Assembly: GCA_030848545.1 (NCBI GenBank)
Contig: JAVDCA010000009.1
Location: 146,555 to 210,554 of the forward strand
Direction: 5' to 3'
DNA from: Astrobacterium formosum
GTDB lineage: Bacteria > Pseudomonadota > Alphaproteobacteria > Rhizobiales > Xanthobacteraceae
DNA length: 64,000 nucleotides
Positions 54,416 through 62,174 of this stretch are shown here, one piece after another (the stretch's first letter is position 1; the number at the start of each line of letters is the position of its first letter). The notes below the pieces were generated by a model. The model ran no database searches. It had not been told where the DNA came from and saw only the letters and a program-made list of their open reading frames with translations. A program made the position numbers and the translations under genes.

Positions 54416-55672
54416 ATGACCCACATCGCCGGCCCCGCCAAGCGGCACAAGACCGTCCAGGTGAACGTGGGAGGCGTGCGCGTCGGCGGCGGCGCGCCGA
54501 TCGTGGTGCAGTCCATGACCAACACCGATACGGCCGATGTCGCCGCGACCACACAGCAGGTGATGGCGCTCGCCCGCGCCGGCTCGGAACTGGTGCGCAT
54601 CACCGTCGACCGCGACGAGGCCGCCGCGGCGGTGCCGTACATCAAGGAGAACCTCCTCAAGGCGGGCGTCACCGTGCCGATCATCGGCGACTTCCATTAT
54701 ATCGGCCACAAGCTTTTGGCCGATCATCCGGCCTGCGCCGAGGCGCTCGACAAGTACCGCATCAATCCCGGCAATGTCGGCTTCAAGGAGAAGAAGGACA
54801 AGCAGTTCGGCGCCATCGTCGAGAACGCCATCAAGCACGACAAGCCGGTGCGCATCGGCGCCAACTGGGGCTCGCTCGACCAGGAGCTCCTGACCCACCT
54901 GATGGACGAGAACGCCAAGGCGCCGAATCCGATGGATGTGCGCGCGGTCACCCGCGAGGCCATGGTGCAGTCGGCCCTTCTCTCCGCTGCCCGCGCCGAA
55001 GAGATCGGCCTTCCGAAGAATCGCATCATCCTGTCCGCCAAAGTCTCGGCCGTGCAGGACCTGATCGCGGTCTACCAGGACTTGGCGGCGCGCTCCGACT
55101 ACGCCATCCATCTCGGCCTCACCGAGGCCGGCATGGGTTCGAAGGGCATCGTCGCCTCGTCGGCGGCGCTCGGCATCCTGCTGCAGCAGGGCATCGGCGA
55201 CACCATCCGGATTTCGCTCACGCCCGAGCCGGGCGGCGACCGCTCGCTGGAAGTCAAGGTCGCGCAGGAATTGCTGCAGACCATGGGCTTTCGCGTGTTC
55301 GTGCCGCTGGTCGCGGCCTGCCCGGGCTGCGGGCGCACCACCTCGACCACGTTCCAGGAGCTCGCCAAGGAGATCCAGGGCTTCATCGTCGACTCCATGC
55401 CGGGCTGGAAGACCCAGTATCCCGGCGTCGAGAGCCTCAACGTCGCCGTCATGGGCTGCATCGTCAACGGCCCGGGCGAGAGTAAGCACGCCGACATCGG
55501 CATCTCGCTCCCCGGCACCGGCGAAAGCCCGGCCGCGCCGGTCTTCATCGACGGCAAGAAGGCCGTGACGCTGCGCGGCGCGACGGTCGCAGCCGATTTC
55601 AAGCAGCTGGTGATCGATTATATCGAGCGAAGGTTCGGGACGGGCGGGGAGGGAAGGACGGCGGCGGAGTGA
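54416..55672 (+). CDS. ispG: 4-hydroxy-3-methylbut-2-en-1-yl diphosphate synthase
   Basis: 418 aa MEP-pathway enzyme reducing 2-C-methylerythritol cyclodiphosphate to HMBPP, using an electron donor and a [4Fe-4S] cluster. N-terminal [14 protein letters not shown] and [14 protein letters not shown] are typical, as are the cluster cysteines in [11 protein letters not shown] and [17 protein letters not shown]. Gene and length match the long alphaproteobacterial IspG. It stands alone with 163 bp to zur upstream. Confidence 0.97.
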   Translation: MTHIAGPAKRHKTVQVNVGGVRVGGGAPIVVQSMTNTDTADVAATTQQVMALARAGSELVRITVDRDEAAAAVPYIKENLLKAGVTVPIIGDFHYIGHKLLADHPACAEALDKYRINPGNVGFKEKKDKQFGAIVENAIKHDKPVRIGANWGSLDQELLTHLMDENAKAPNPMDVRAVTREAMVQSALLSAARAEEIGLPKNRIILSAKVSAVQDLIAVYQDLAARSDYAIHLGLTEAGMGSKGIVASSAALGILLQQGIGDTIRISLTPEPGGDRSLEVKVAQELLQTMGFRVFVPLVAACPGCGRTTSTTFQELAKEIQGFIVDSMPGWKTQYPGVESLNVAVMGCIVNGPGESKHADIGISLPGTGESPAAPVFIDGKKAVTLRGATVAADFKQLVIDYIERRFGTGGEGRTAAE

Positions 55673-55732
55673 GGGCCGAGGGGACTTGACCATACGTGGT
55701 CCGTCAAGGATGCTGATCTGACAAGGTGTCCC

Positions 55733-55963
55733 ATGCGCAAAGCACGACATGTGATAGCCAGTGCTGGTGGGGGGTGGAGCGTTCGTCAGTCCGGCGCATC
55801 GCGATCGACGCGGACGTTTGGAAATCAAGCTGATGCCGTCAGATATGCTCGAGCAGCTGCCAAGAAGGAGCGTACCGATATTTTTATCCATCGGGCTGAC
55901 GGATCGATTCGGCAGGTGGATAGCTATGGCAACGATGCATACCCCCCGAAGAGTGGGCGTTAG
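55733..55963 (+). CDS. DUF2188 domain protein
   Basis: 76 aa small protein of the DUF2188 family. It shows the typical pattern WSVRQSGASRSTRTFGNQADAVRYARAAAKKERTDIF-like core (about 19-55), followed by IHRADGSIRQVDSYGND. The family has no established function. It starts a two-gene unit with the protein at 55972, whose start is 8 bp after this stop. Base composition from here to 57.8 kb is visibly less GC-rich than the neighbours. Confidence 0.82.
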   Translation: MRKARHVIASAGGGWSVRQSGASRSTRTFGNQADAVRYARAAAKKERTDIFIHRADGSIRQVDSYGNDAYPPKSGR

Positions 55964-55971
55964 TCATTGCG

Positions 55972-56601
55972 ATGGCGTTCGGCCGAAATGTCTTCGTGAA
56001 TTGTCCTTTTGACGAAGAATATCTGCCACTCCTCAAGCCGCTGCTGTTCTGCATTTTCTACTTGGGCCTGATTCCGCGCATTGCGCTGGAGAGCCTGGAT
56101 TCCGGGAAGCCACGTTTCGACAAGATCGTGTCGTTGGTTGCACAATGTCGATACGCGATCCACGATCTCTCGCGCCTCAAGTCCCAGGCCGCGGACGAGT
56201 ATTTCCGTCTCAACATGCCGTTTGAACTGGGGCTCGACGTCGGCTGTCGTCTGTTCAAGTCGGGACGATGGAATGGCAAGAAATGTCTGATCTTGGAAGC
56301 GGAGAGATATCGATACCAGGCTGCCATTTCCGACCTCGCCGGATCGGACATTGCCGTCCACGGAAATCAGCCCGTCAACGTCGTGTCCGAGGTGAGGAAT
56401 TGGCTGAATGGGGAAGCGAAGCTCCGTGCGCCTGGCGCAGCCGAGGTCTGGGGGCGCTTCAACGACTTCATGGCAGACAACTATGCGGCTCTGAAGCGAC
56501 GGGGCTTTTCCGATCAGGATATTGCGAACCTTCCGATCGATGAGCTTATGGATTGCATGAGAGACTGGTTGGCCGATCAATCTCGCAATGCCAGGGCATG
56601 A
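55972..56601 (+). CDS. Conserved hypothetical, TIR/nucleoside-deoxyribosyltransferase-like fold (inferred)
   Basis: 209 aa. Begins with a beta strand and the motif VFVNCPFDEEYLPLLKPLLF, then LGLIPRIALES, CRYAIHDLSR and NMPFELGLDVGCRLF, ending with a charged helical tail (about 150-209). The ELG in NMPFELG (Glu85) sits where TIR-like NADases and nucleoside deoxyribosyltransferases have their catalytic Glu, and the overall strand order fits those folds. I know this FVNCPFD family as widespread but uncharacterised. The pairing with a DUF2188 gene in a low-GC island next to toxin-antitoxin remains suggests a defence role, as inference. Confidence 0.75.
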   Translation: MAFGRNVFVNCPFDEEYLPLLKPLLFCIFYLGLIPRIALESLDSGKPRFDKIVSLVAQCRYAIHDLSRLKSQAADEYFRLNMPFELGLDVGCRLFKSGRWNGKKCLILEAERYRYQAAISDLAGSDIAVHGNQPVNVVSEVRNWLNGEAKLRAPGAAEVWGRFNDFMADNYAALKRRGFSDQDIANLPIDELMDCMRDWLADQSRNARA

Positions 56602-56646
56602 CCAAGTGGACTGAGCGCCAGCGAATCCGGGGCGTCCGCAACCTCC

Positions 56647-57082
56647 TCACTCCGTTCTTGGCGTCACAGCGAAGCGTTTCTCTCGTCGTCGCTTCGCCAA
56701 GCGCTCGCGCAGCACCGCCATGAAGCCGGGCGGCAGTACACCATAGACGACACTCGATAGATCGCCGCTTTCCGATGGTCGAAGATCAGGTCCGGGCCAG
56801 ATGAAGTCGTTCGCTTCGCTCAGGCCACCCACGAACGTTCTGAATCGAGGCCGAGCCTCTGTTTGGTCGGCAGCGGAATTTCGAGGACATCGGCCTAATC
56901 GGCCGGGCGGCTGTGCGTCACTGGCAGCACGCGCACGATCGGATGTTGCCGCTCTCGTAGAACGACGAGAACGATCGCGCATGGGCGATCCTTGACGCCT
57001 TCTTCGCGGCCTGACGGGCCTCGTGCTCCCAAAGATACGAATAGCGAATGACGAGGCCCGGCCGAGGTGCCGGAAGACTCAC
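56647..57082 (-). pseudogene. PemK/MazF-like toxin pseudogene (two frameshifts and a stop)
   Basis: On the minus strand from GTG at 57082 the family start reads SLPAPRPGLVIRYSYLWEHE. Near 57008 the frame changes to EEGVKDRPCAIVLVVL and RVLPVTHSRPAD, which is interrupted by a TAG at 56895-56897 and continues VLEIPLPTKQRLGLDSERSW. A missing base near 56824 moves it to the third frame, ALSEANDFIWPGPDLRPSE...LPPGF to TPRTE. Joined, these pieces make one plausible PemK-like growth-inhibitor. The first codon overlaps the antitoxin stop (GTGA), the usual toxin-antitoxin layout. The toxin is therefore inactive as drawn; frameshifts should be verified by resequencing. Confidence 0.78.
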
Positions 57083-57342
57083 GGCTGCCAGTCCTTTAGC
57101 TCGGCGTCGAGATGGGCATCCTCGGGCGACGGCTCGGACGCTGCGATCAGCGCCATCTCCTCGTCAGTGAAGTCTTCGAGCCGTACGACGCGGCGGTCGC
57201 GGCGCTGGAGGCGGGCGTACTCTTCCGCCGACATCACAGCAAGGCGATCACGATCGTGTTCGGTGATGCCGACCGGTTCGCTCTGCGCCTTGTCGGTAAG
57301 GGCCGTGTAATCACGAAGGAATTCGGCGATGGTGACCTTCAT
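57079..57342 (-). CDS. Phd/YefM-type antitoxin
   Basis: 87 aa: MKVTIAEFLRDYTALTDKAQSEPVGITEHDRDRLAVMSAEEYARLQ, the typical Phd/YefM fold with the DNA-binding N-terminus and the acidic toxin-neutralising C-terminus. It would form a pair with the PemK-like reading frame that starts inside its stop codon. As that toxin is broken, the antitoxin is probably a survivor of a decayed module or acts on other toxins. Its own start is overlapped by the end of the DUF433 relic (57339). Confidence 0.85.
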   Translation of the reverse strand: MKVTIAEFLRDYTALTDKAQSEPVGITEHDRDRLAVMSAEEYARLQRRDRRVVRLEDFTDEEMALIAASEPSPEDAHLDAELKDWQP

Positions 57343-57511
57343 CGTTTTATGCCCTTTTCCAAAAACGCCATACGCACGGGAAACCGGAGAGATAGCGGTC
57401 GGTCGTCTCTTGGGCTAGGAGATGATCGAGTAGCGTTTGGAGCGGCACGCGCGTACCCCGGGCGTGCCCGCTCATGAAGTCCGAGTTGCGCGATAGGGCT
57501 TTGTCGTTCAT
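57339..57511 (-). pseudogene. DUF433 antitoxin-like relic
   Basis: From ATG at 57511 the frame reads MSGHARGTRVPLQTLLDHLLAQETTDRYLSGFP in its middle part, which corresponds to the DUF433 core (G-x-RGTRVPVQTL). After FPC the frame runs to a stop, but another frame continues VRMAFLEKGIKR and ends at 57339, as the end of such a protein should. A few residues around GTPVF are also missing. I read it as a decayed DUF433 protein, often the antitoxin partner of a PIN-type toxin; no such toxin is left. Confidence 0.6.
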
Positions 57512-57517
57512 TCGTTT

Positions 57518-57778
57518 TCATTGTGCAGCGTGGTGGGCGCGCAGACGGGCAAACACCTCTTCGGCTGGCTGGGAAGGTCGCGGATCTGCGAGTGATTGCA
57601 CGACGCGGCGGCGCAGCCATTCCTCGGTTTCGGCCCCGTCGCGCTCCTGGCGCTCCAGCGCCCTCAATCCCGCGCTGACGACCTCGCTCTCGGAGGCGTA
57701 GGAGTCCGAAGCAACCTTGTCCTGGACCATTTCCGCGAGGTCCGGCGGCAGTGTGACATTGAACGCGCGCTTGGCCAT
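57518..57778 (-). CDS. ParD family antitoxin (orphan)
   Basis: 86 aa: AKRAFNVTLPPDLAEMVQDKVASDSYASESEVVSAGLRALERQERD, a ribbon-helix-helix DNA-binding N-terminus of the ParD/CopG type, with the charged neutralising tail. The start MAKRAFNV at 57778 is preferred over a GTG at 57787. A ParE toxin should follow directly; instead the DUF433 relic begins 6 bp later, so the partner is lost or replaced. Confidence 0.85.
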   Translation of the reverse strand: MAKRAFNVTLPPDLAEMVQDKVASDSYASESEVVSAGLRALERQERDGAETEEWLRRRVVQSLADPRPSQPAEEVFARLRAHHAAQ

Positions 57779-57926
57779 CGGTGGCACCTTCCCGTTTCGT
57801 TCATGATAGCGCCCATCCCGGGTCCTTGCCAGGGAGGCAAGTCATCACGACATAGGGCCGTGCGGCAAAGTCATCGCCGCGCCCTTTGCCTCATTTCGCA
57901 TTTCCTTCCCCACAGGTACCCCCTAA

Positions 57927-58883
57927 ATGCCCGGAGCCGGACTGGACGAGACCAACGCCTTCGTGGCGGTGCTGGAGCACAAGAGCTTCAATCGCGCGGC
58001 CAAGCAGCTCGGCCTGTCGGCGCCGCGGGTGAGCGAACTGATCCGCAAATTCGAGGAGCGCCTCGGCGTGCGCCTCGTCGAGCGCACGACGCGCTCGGTC
58101 GCCCCGACCGTGGCCGGCGAACGACTGCTCGAACGGCTGCGCACTGTTCTCGACGATTACGAGGCGGCACTCGAATCGATCAACGACTTTCGCAGCAAAC
58201 CGGCCGGCACGCTGCGGCTCACGGTGGCGCCGCCGGCGGCGGATTTCGCGCTCGGGCCCGTCATCCAGCGCTTCCTGTCGTTCTATCCGGAGATCAATCT
58301 CGACATTTGCATCGACAGCGCCTTGACCGACATCGTCGCCGGCCGCTTCGACGCCGGCATCCGCCTCGACGAGCGCCTCAGTTCGGGCATGATCGCCACG
58401 AAGATCAGCGACGAGATGCCGAGGGTCATCGTCGCCTCGCCGGCCTATCTGGCGCGATGCGGGATGCCGGCGACTCCGCGGGACTTGACGCGACACGATT
58501 GCATCCAGGTGCGGCTGCCGAGCGGACAGATCATTCCCTGGAACTTCCGCGTCAAGCGCAGGATCGTCGAGATCCATGTGGAGGGACGACTGATCGTCAA
58601 CCAGATCGGATTCGCCATCAACGCCGCCGTCGACGGCGTCGGCCTGTTGCAGTCGCTCCTGCCTTATGTGGCGCCCGAACTCGCCGCCGGGCGTCTGGTG
58701 AGCGTTCTGGACGAATGGGCGCCGCCGCCGCTGGGCGCGTTCTCGCTCTATTATCCGAGCCGGCGCCAGCCGCGCGCGGCGCTCACCGCTTTTGTGGATT
58801 TCCTGCGCGAGGAACGCCGCGCCGCCGCAGCGCGGCGCGATGCGACCGTCGAGGTCGTACCTGCCAAACCTTTTTCGGTGTGA
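57927..58883 (+). CDS. LysR family transcriptional regulator
   Basis: 318 aa. The N-terminal helix-turn-helix is FVAVLEHKSFNRAAKQLGLSAPRVSELIRKFEERLGVRLVERTTRSVAPT, followed by a periplasmic-binding-type effector domain (about 90-300) with LTVAPPAADFALGPVIQRFL and DAGIRLDERLSSGMIATKI. It belongs to the 'DsdC/CrgA-like' LysR group with a DAGIR segment. It is divergent from the toxin-antitoxin island and has no obvious target gene next to it. Confidence 0.92.
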   Translation: MPGAGLDETNAFVAVLEHKSFNRAAKQLGLSAPRVSELIRKFEERLGVRLVERTTRSVAPTVAGERLLERLRTVLDDYEAALESINDFRSKPAGTLRLTVAPPAADFALGPVIQRFLSFYPEINLDICIDSALTDIVAGRFDAGIRLDERLSSGMIATKISDEMPRVIVASPAYLARCGMPATPRDLTRHDCIQVRLPSGQIIPWNFRVKRRIVEIHVEGRLIVNQIGFAINAAVDGVGLLQSLLPYVAPELAAGRLVSVLDEWAPPPLGAFSLYYPSRRQPRAALTAFVDFLREERRAAAARRDATVEVVPAKPFSV

Positions 58884-58905
58884 GCTTTTGGCATGCGGAC
58901 ATGCG

Positions 58906-58941
58906 AAGGCCCGAATCCCGGGGGCTTGGGATTCGGGCCTT
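58906..58941. terminator. Bidirectional hairpin between convergent genes
   Basis: aaggcccgaatccc (58906-58919) / gggattcgggcctt (58928-58941), a perfect 14-bp stem with an 8-nt loop, between the LysR gene (ending 58883) and the small gene ending at 58964. It has no T-tract on the plus strand, but its position between convergent stops makes termination likely. Confidence 0.75.
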
Positions 58942-58963
58942 GCGCGGGTCGCACTACGGTGGG

Positions 58964-59209
58964 TTAGTTGGAAACGGCGTCGCGGGGCAGCTGCGAGCGA
59001 ATGAACGGATCCGGGTCGGTGCCGTGGTTCGCCTGGACATTGCCCACATACGCATAGGCGTTGCCGAACTTGGCGTGCTGGTTCGCGGCGCGCGTCGTGG
59101 TGGTGGACTGGACGCGGACCGGCTCGGGGCTTCCGGCGCGGTCGGCTTCCTGCGCCAGTACGGGCGAGGCGATGGCGGTGGCGAGCAGTGCGGCGATGAG
59201 GGTCTTCAT
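58964..59209 (-). CDS. Small exported hypothetical protein
   Basis: 81 aa. The N-terminus MKTLIAALLATAIASPVLAQ is a clear signal peptide with cleavage after VLA. The mature part (about 60 aa) has TDPDPFIRSQLPRD near its end, a pattern I know from small uncharacterised Bradyrhizobium-type exported proteins. GGAGAACC lies upstream of the ATG. Function unknown; probably a small periplasmic or envelope protein. Confidence 0.8.
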   Translation of the reverse strand: MKTLIAALLATAIASPVLAQEADRAGSPEPVRVQSTTTTRAANQHAKFGNAYAYVGNVQANHGTDPDPFIRSQLPRDAVSN

Positions 59210-59747
59210 GGGGGTTCTCCTTCAGGTGTCCTTGGACTCGGGTCAAACGCTTCGTGCGTCTCACATCCCTCGTCTTCGCCACATCAGATGGGTGCGGGGT
59301 GCGTCGGCGATAACGTCGAATAGTCGGAAGTGACTGATTTGCAGGGCCGAAGAATGCGTGGGCGCCACGAGATTGGGCGCAGCACAAATTTTCTCCCGAT
59401 CTCTTGCCGGGCGAGGGCTTTGATCCATCGACGCGGACAAGGGGGTGATTGATGTACCGCGATGGCTGTCCGGTGCCGTCGTGTCTGTCCAGCACCGACG
59501 TTATCCCGCCGCATTTGCCTCAAATGGGCGTAAAGGCCGAACCATGCGCGAAGCCGCTTTTTAATGCGGCGCGCCTACCCTTCGGTGGTTGGATGCGCGG
59601 AGGGCGCAGGTTTTCCGAAACGATTGCGTGCTCGGGAATCGGCGCAGCCACAAGGCAAGACAGCACTTTTGTTGTGGGCGCCCCTGCGGGCTGCGCCCGG
59701 GAAGAACGCGCATGTGGAGCGCATGCGCACCGAATTGGACAACGGCC
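59210..59747. other. Intergenic region without a recognised gene
   Basis: About 540 bp. It has several short open frames in both directions, none of which resembles a protein. A small stem-loop, gccgc(tttttaat)gcggc, is near 59551-59568. The promoter of the small exported gene (leftward) and of the HTH gene (rightward) must lie here. Confidence 0.5.
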
Positions 59748-60155
59748 ATGAACCATTCGCCCCGTCCCGAACCGGCTTCGCCGCCCGAATCCAAGCCGTC
59801 CGACTCCACTTCGCCCTCGCTCGAACTCGTCACCGAGCGTCTGCGTCACGCGCGCCTGCGCGCCGGCATCGCCCAGCGTTTCGGAGTCGCCGACCGCTTC
59901 GGCTGGGACTACCCGACCTACGTGGCCCACGAGCGCGGCCAGGTGTCGCTGTCGCTGATGGCTGCCAAGCAATACGCCAAGGGATTCGGCGTCAGCGTCG
60001 AATGGCTCCTCTATGGCCTCGGCGAGATGGATCGACGCGAACGCCCGCGCACCGAGGCGTCGCTCGATGATCTGCGCGAGGAGGTCGAGCGGCTGACGCG
60101 CGAGAACGCCGCCCTCCTGGTGCTGCTCAAGAGTGGCGCGCTCACGCCGGATTGA
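59748..60155 (+). CDS. Helix-turn-helix domain protein
   Basis: 135 aa from MNHSPRPEP at 59748; the frame is open to 59589. The central part RLRHARLRAGIAQRFGVADRFGWDYPTYVAHERGQVSLSLMAAKQYAKGFGVSVEWLLYG is an XRE-like HTH resembling phage repressor N-termini, followed by a short coiled coil (LREEVERLTRENAAL). The N-terminal 30 residues are proline-rich. Its targets are unknown. Confidence 0.8.
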   Translation: MNHSPRPEPASPPESKPSDSTSPSLELVTERLRHARLRAGIAQRFGVADRFGWDYPTYVAHERGQVSLSLMAAKQYAKGFGVSVEWLLYGLGEMDRRERPRTEASLDDLREEVERLTRENAALLVLLKSGALTPD

Positions 60156-60212
60156 GGATCGCGTCTCGTCCGGTCCCATGCGCATTTCGGCAGAGTGCCC
60201 GTGGCGATGAGC

Positions 60213-60581
60213 TCAGCCGCCGCCGTTGCCCTTTCCGTATTGCAGGACCTGCACCTTCTCCAGAGTCACGAGCCCGCTCGCCGATGCCATCATCTGGTCG
60301 AGCGTCGGCAGGAAGGCGTCGATTTTCTCCTGCGTGTCGACGATCTCGATGATGAGCGGCAGGTCCTGGGACAGGCGCAGGATCTTGGTGGTGTGCAGGT
60401 GGCTCGAAAGGCCGAAGCCCATAGGGCCGCGCAGCACGGTGGCGCCGGCGAGGCGCATCTCGCGAGCCTTGAGGACGATCGCCTCGTAAAGCGGAGTGCG
60501 TGCGCTCCTCTCGTTTTCGCCGATGAAGATGCGCAGCAGGACGGCATCGCGCGGCAATTCCATGGTCTCACACCCATTCAT
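60213..60581 (-). CDS. DUF190 family protein, CrcB-associated
   Basis: 122 aa. [45 protein letters not shown] is the classical DUF190 block, found beside crcB in many genomes. Its ATG at 60581 overlaps the crcB stop (ATGA), so it is co-translated with the fluoride exporter. A start at 60563 (MELPRD) is also possible. Predicted as a soluble PII-like-fold protein; its role in fluoride tolerance is inferred from the gene pairing. Confidence 0.88.
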   Translation of the reverse strand: MNGCETMELPRDAVLLRIFIGENERSARTPLYEAIVLKAREMRLAGATVLRGPMGFGLSSHLHTTKILRLSQDLPLIIEIVDTQEKIDAFLPTLDQMMASASGLVTLEKVQVLQYGKGNGGG

Positions 60582-60964
60582 GCGTTGACGGCCATCGCGA
60601 GCGCGTGACCGGCCCACACCGCGGCGAGGCACAGAACCACCGAAGCGGTGACGTTGGCGCCGGCGGCGAGCCATTCGCCGTCATTGATGAGGTTCAAGGT
60701 CTGCAGGCTGAAGGACGAGAAGGTCGTATAGCCGCCGAGGATTCCGGTCATGACGATCTGGCGGGCGGTAGCGCCGACGAACATGCGTCCGTCGGGGCCC
60801 GTCAGGGTGGCGAAGAAGCCGATGACCAGGCAGCCGACGACGTTGACGAACAAGGTTCCGAACGGAAAAGTCTCGCCGATCAGCCGCGCCACCAGTCCGG
60901 AACACCAATAGCGCGCCACGCTGCCGATGGCGCCGCCCAACCCTATCCAAACAAACATCGCCAT
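60578..60964 (-). CDS. crcB: Fluoride efflux transporter CrcB
   Basis: 128 aa Fluc-type channel with four helices. [13 protein letters not shown] at the N-terminus, [21 protein letters not shown] with the conserved Asn, and [20 protein letters not shown] with the phenylalanine-rich pore motif are diagnostic. I looked for a fluoride riboswitch upstream of 60964 and did not see one. It is co-transcribed with the DUF190 gene. Confidence 0.95.
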   Translation of the reverse strand: MAMFVWIGLGGAIGSVARYWCSGLVARLIGETFPFGTLFVNVVGCLVIGFFATLTGPDGRMFVGATARQIVMTGILGGYTTFSSFSLQTLNLINDGEWLAAGANVTASVVLCLAAVWAGHALAMAVNA

Positions 60965-61117
60965 GCCGTCACTGTCTTCCGCTGCAATATGCGTCCGGGG
61001 GAACGTGTCCCGAAATTAATCCAAAAGCCACGAAAAGGAAGGGCATTCGGCGCCGGTGCGGCCGGCTGGCCCTGTTCTTGCTGGCCCTGCTGGAGACAAA
61101 GCACCGGGAGGAGCATC

Positions 61118-61789
61118 ATGCGAAAGGTCACCGTTGCGGCCGAGCCGGCGCCGATCGCCATCGATCTCGCCCGCACCGCCTTCGTGATCATCGACATGCA
61201 GCGCGATTTCCTCGAACCGGGAGGATTCGGCGAAACCCTCGGCAACGACGTCTCGCTGCTCCAGGCGGCGGTTATCCCGTGCCGTCGCGTGCTGTCGGCG
61301 GCGCGTGCCATCGGCATCATGGTGGTGCACACGCGGGAAGGGCACAAGCCCGACCTCTCGGACGCGCCGCCCGCCAAGCTCGAGCGCGGCAATCCGAGCC
61401 TGCGCATCGGCGCACCGGGGCCCATGGGGCGCATCCTGGTGCGCGGCGAGCCCGGCCATGACATCATCCGGGCCCTCTATCCCGTGGACGGCGAGGTGGT
61501 GATCGACAAGCCCGGCAAGGGCGCCTTCTACGCGACGGGGCTCGACGAGATGTTGCGGGGCGGCGGAATCGACACGCTCCTGGTCGCCGGCGTCACCACC
61601 GAAGTGTGCGTCAACACCACGGTGCGCGAGGCCAATGACCGCGGCTATCGCTGTCTCGTGCTGGCGGACTGCTGCGCGTCCTATTTCCCTGCTTTTCATG
61701 ATGCCGGCCTGGCGATGATCAAGGCCCAGGGGGGCATCTTCGGATGGGTCGCCGGATCGGACGCCCTGCTGGCGGCGCTCGACTCATGA
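61118..61789 (+). CDS. Isochorismatase-type cysteine hydrolase
   Basis: 223 aa. The catalytic triad is readable: Asp26 ([10 protein letters not shown]), Lys131 ([10 protein letters not shown]) and Cys164 ([10 protein letters not shown]). GGGAGGAG precedes the ATG at 61118. This group includes biuret and ureidoacrylate amidohydrolases. The nearness of an NCS2-type nucleobase permease under a sigma-54 promoter suggests a nitrogen-scavenging amidase acting on a ureide or pyrimidine product. A terminator-like hairpin lies between the two genes, so they may have separate transcripts. Confidence 0.85.
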   Translation: MRKVTVAAEPAPIAIDLARTAFVIIDMQRDFLEPGGFGETLGNDVSLLQAAVIPCRRVLSAARAIGIMVVHTREGHKPDLSDAPPAKLERGNPSLRIGAPGPMGRILVRGEPGHDIIRALYPVDGEVVIDKPGKGAFYATGLDEMLRGGGIDTLLVAGVTTEVCVNTTVREANDRGYRCLVLADCCASYFPAFHDAGLAMIKAQGGIFGWVAGSDALLAALDS

Positions 61790-61876
61790 GCGCCGTGACG
61801 CCGGTACGAAACGTTCGGGCTGCCTCCATTCCGACCGCGGCCGTGACCGCGAATTCAGCGCAAGTTGCATGCTGTT

Positions 61877-61903
61877 GCGGCAGGCGCGTGCTGCCGGCTT
61901 TTT
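61877..61903 (+). terminator. Terminator-like hairpin
   Basis: cggcag (61878-61883), loop gcgcgtg, ctgccg (61891-61896), then gctttttgg, i.e. a short GC stem followed by five T residues. It lies 90 bp after the isochorismatase-type gene and before the sigma-54 promoter. Confidence 0.65.
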
Positions 61904-61991
61904 GGCGTGCGCGCGGACGCGGCCGCGTCAAACGATCCCAAGAAGTTGGAAAACCAGGATAATTGCCAAAAAACGCCGGCCGTCCCGGAGT

Positions 61992-62006
61992 TGGCACGAG
62001 GCTTGC
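61992..62006 (+). promoter_or_regulatory. Sigma-54 (RpoN) -24/-12 promoter
   Basis: tggcacgaggcttgc matches the consensus TGGCACG-N4-TTGC at every fixed position, with the correct GG to GC spacing. It is 168 bp upstream of the ATG at 62175, giving a leader of roughly 150 nt. An NtrC-type activator site should lie 60-150 bp upstream, but I did not find a convincing one. Confidence 0.85.
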
Positions 62007-62174
62007 GAAACAGCAATCCACAAGGCGGCCCTGCTGCCGCCCAACAAGTTTCGCGAGCTACGGGGGCGAATGTCTCTGGTGTGATCCGACCCGGCAGGGT
62101 CATGCCGAGATGTTCGCCTCCGTACCCATTTCCGGGCCGCTCTGCGACTGGAGAATCCATAGGGAGGGGAAGCG

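Noticed and set aside
57339..57620. 93-aa minus-strand frame as a ParE toxin partner of ParD
   Set aside because: It has no ParE features; most of it is a wrong frame over ParD and the DUF433 relic. Only its last residues belong to the relic.
60965..61117. Fluoride riboswitch upstream of crcB
   Set aside because: The conserved blocks of the fluoride aptamer are not present in the gap.
61861..61900. NtrC binding site (TGCACC-N5-GGTGCA) before the sigma-54 promoter
   Set aside because: The ttgcat and gctgccg pieces there do not form the palindrome and are better explained by the terminator hairpin.
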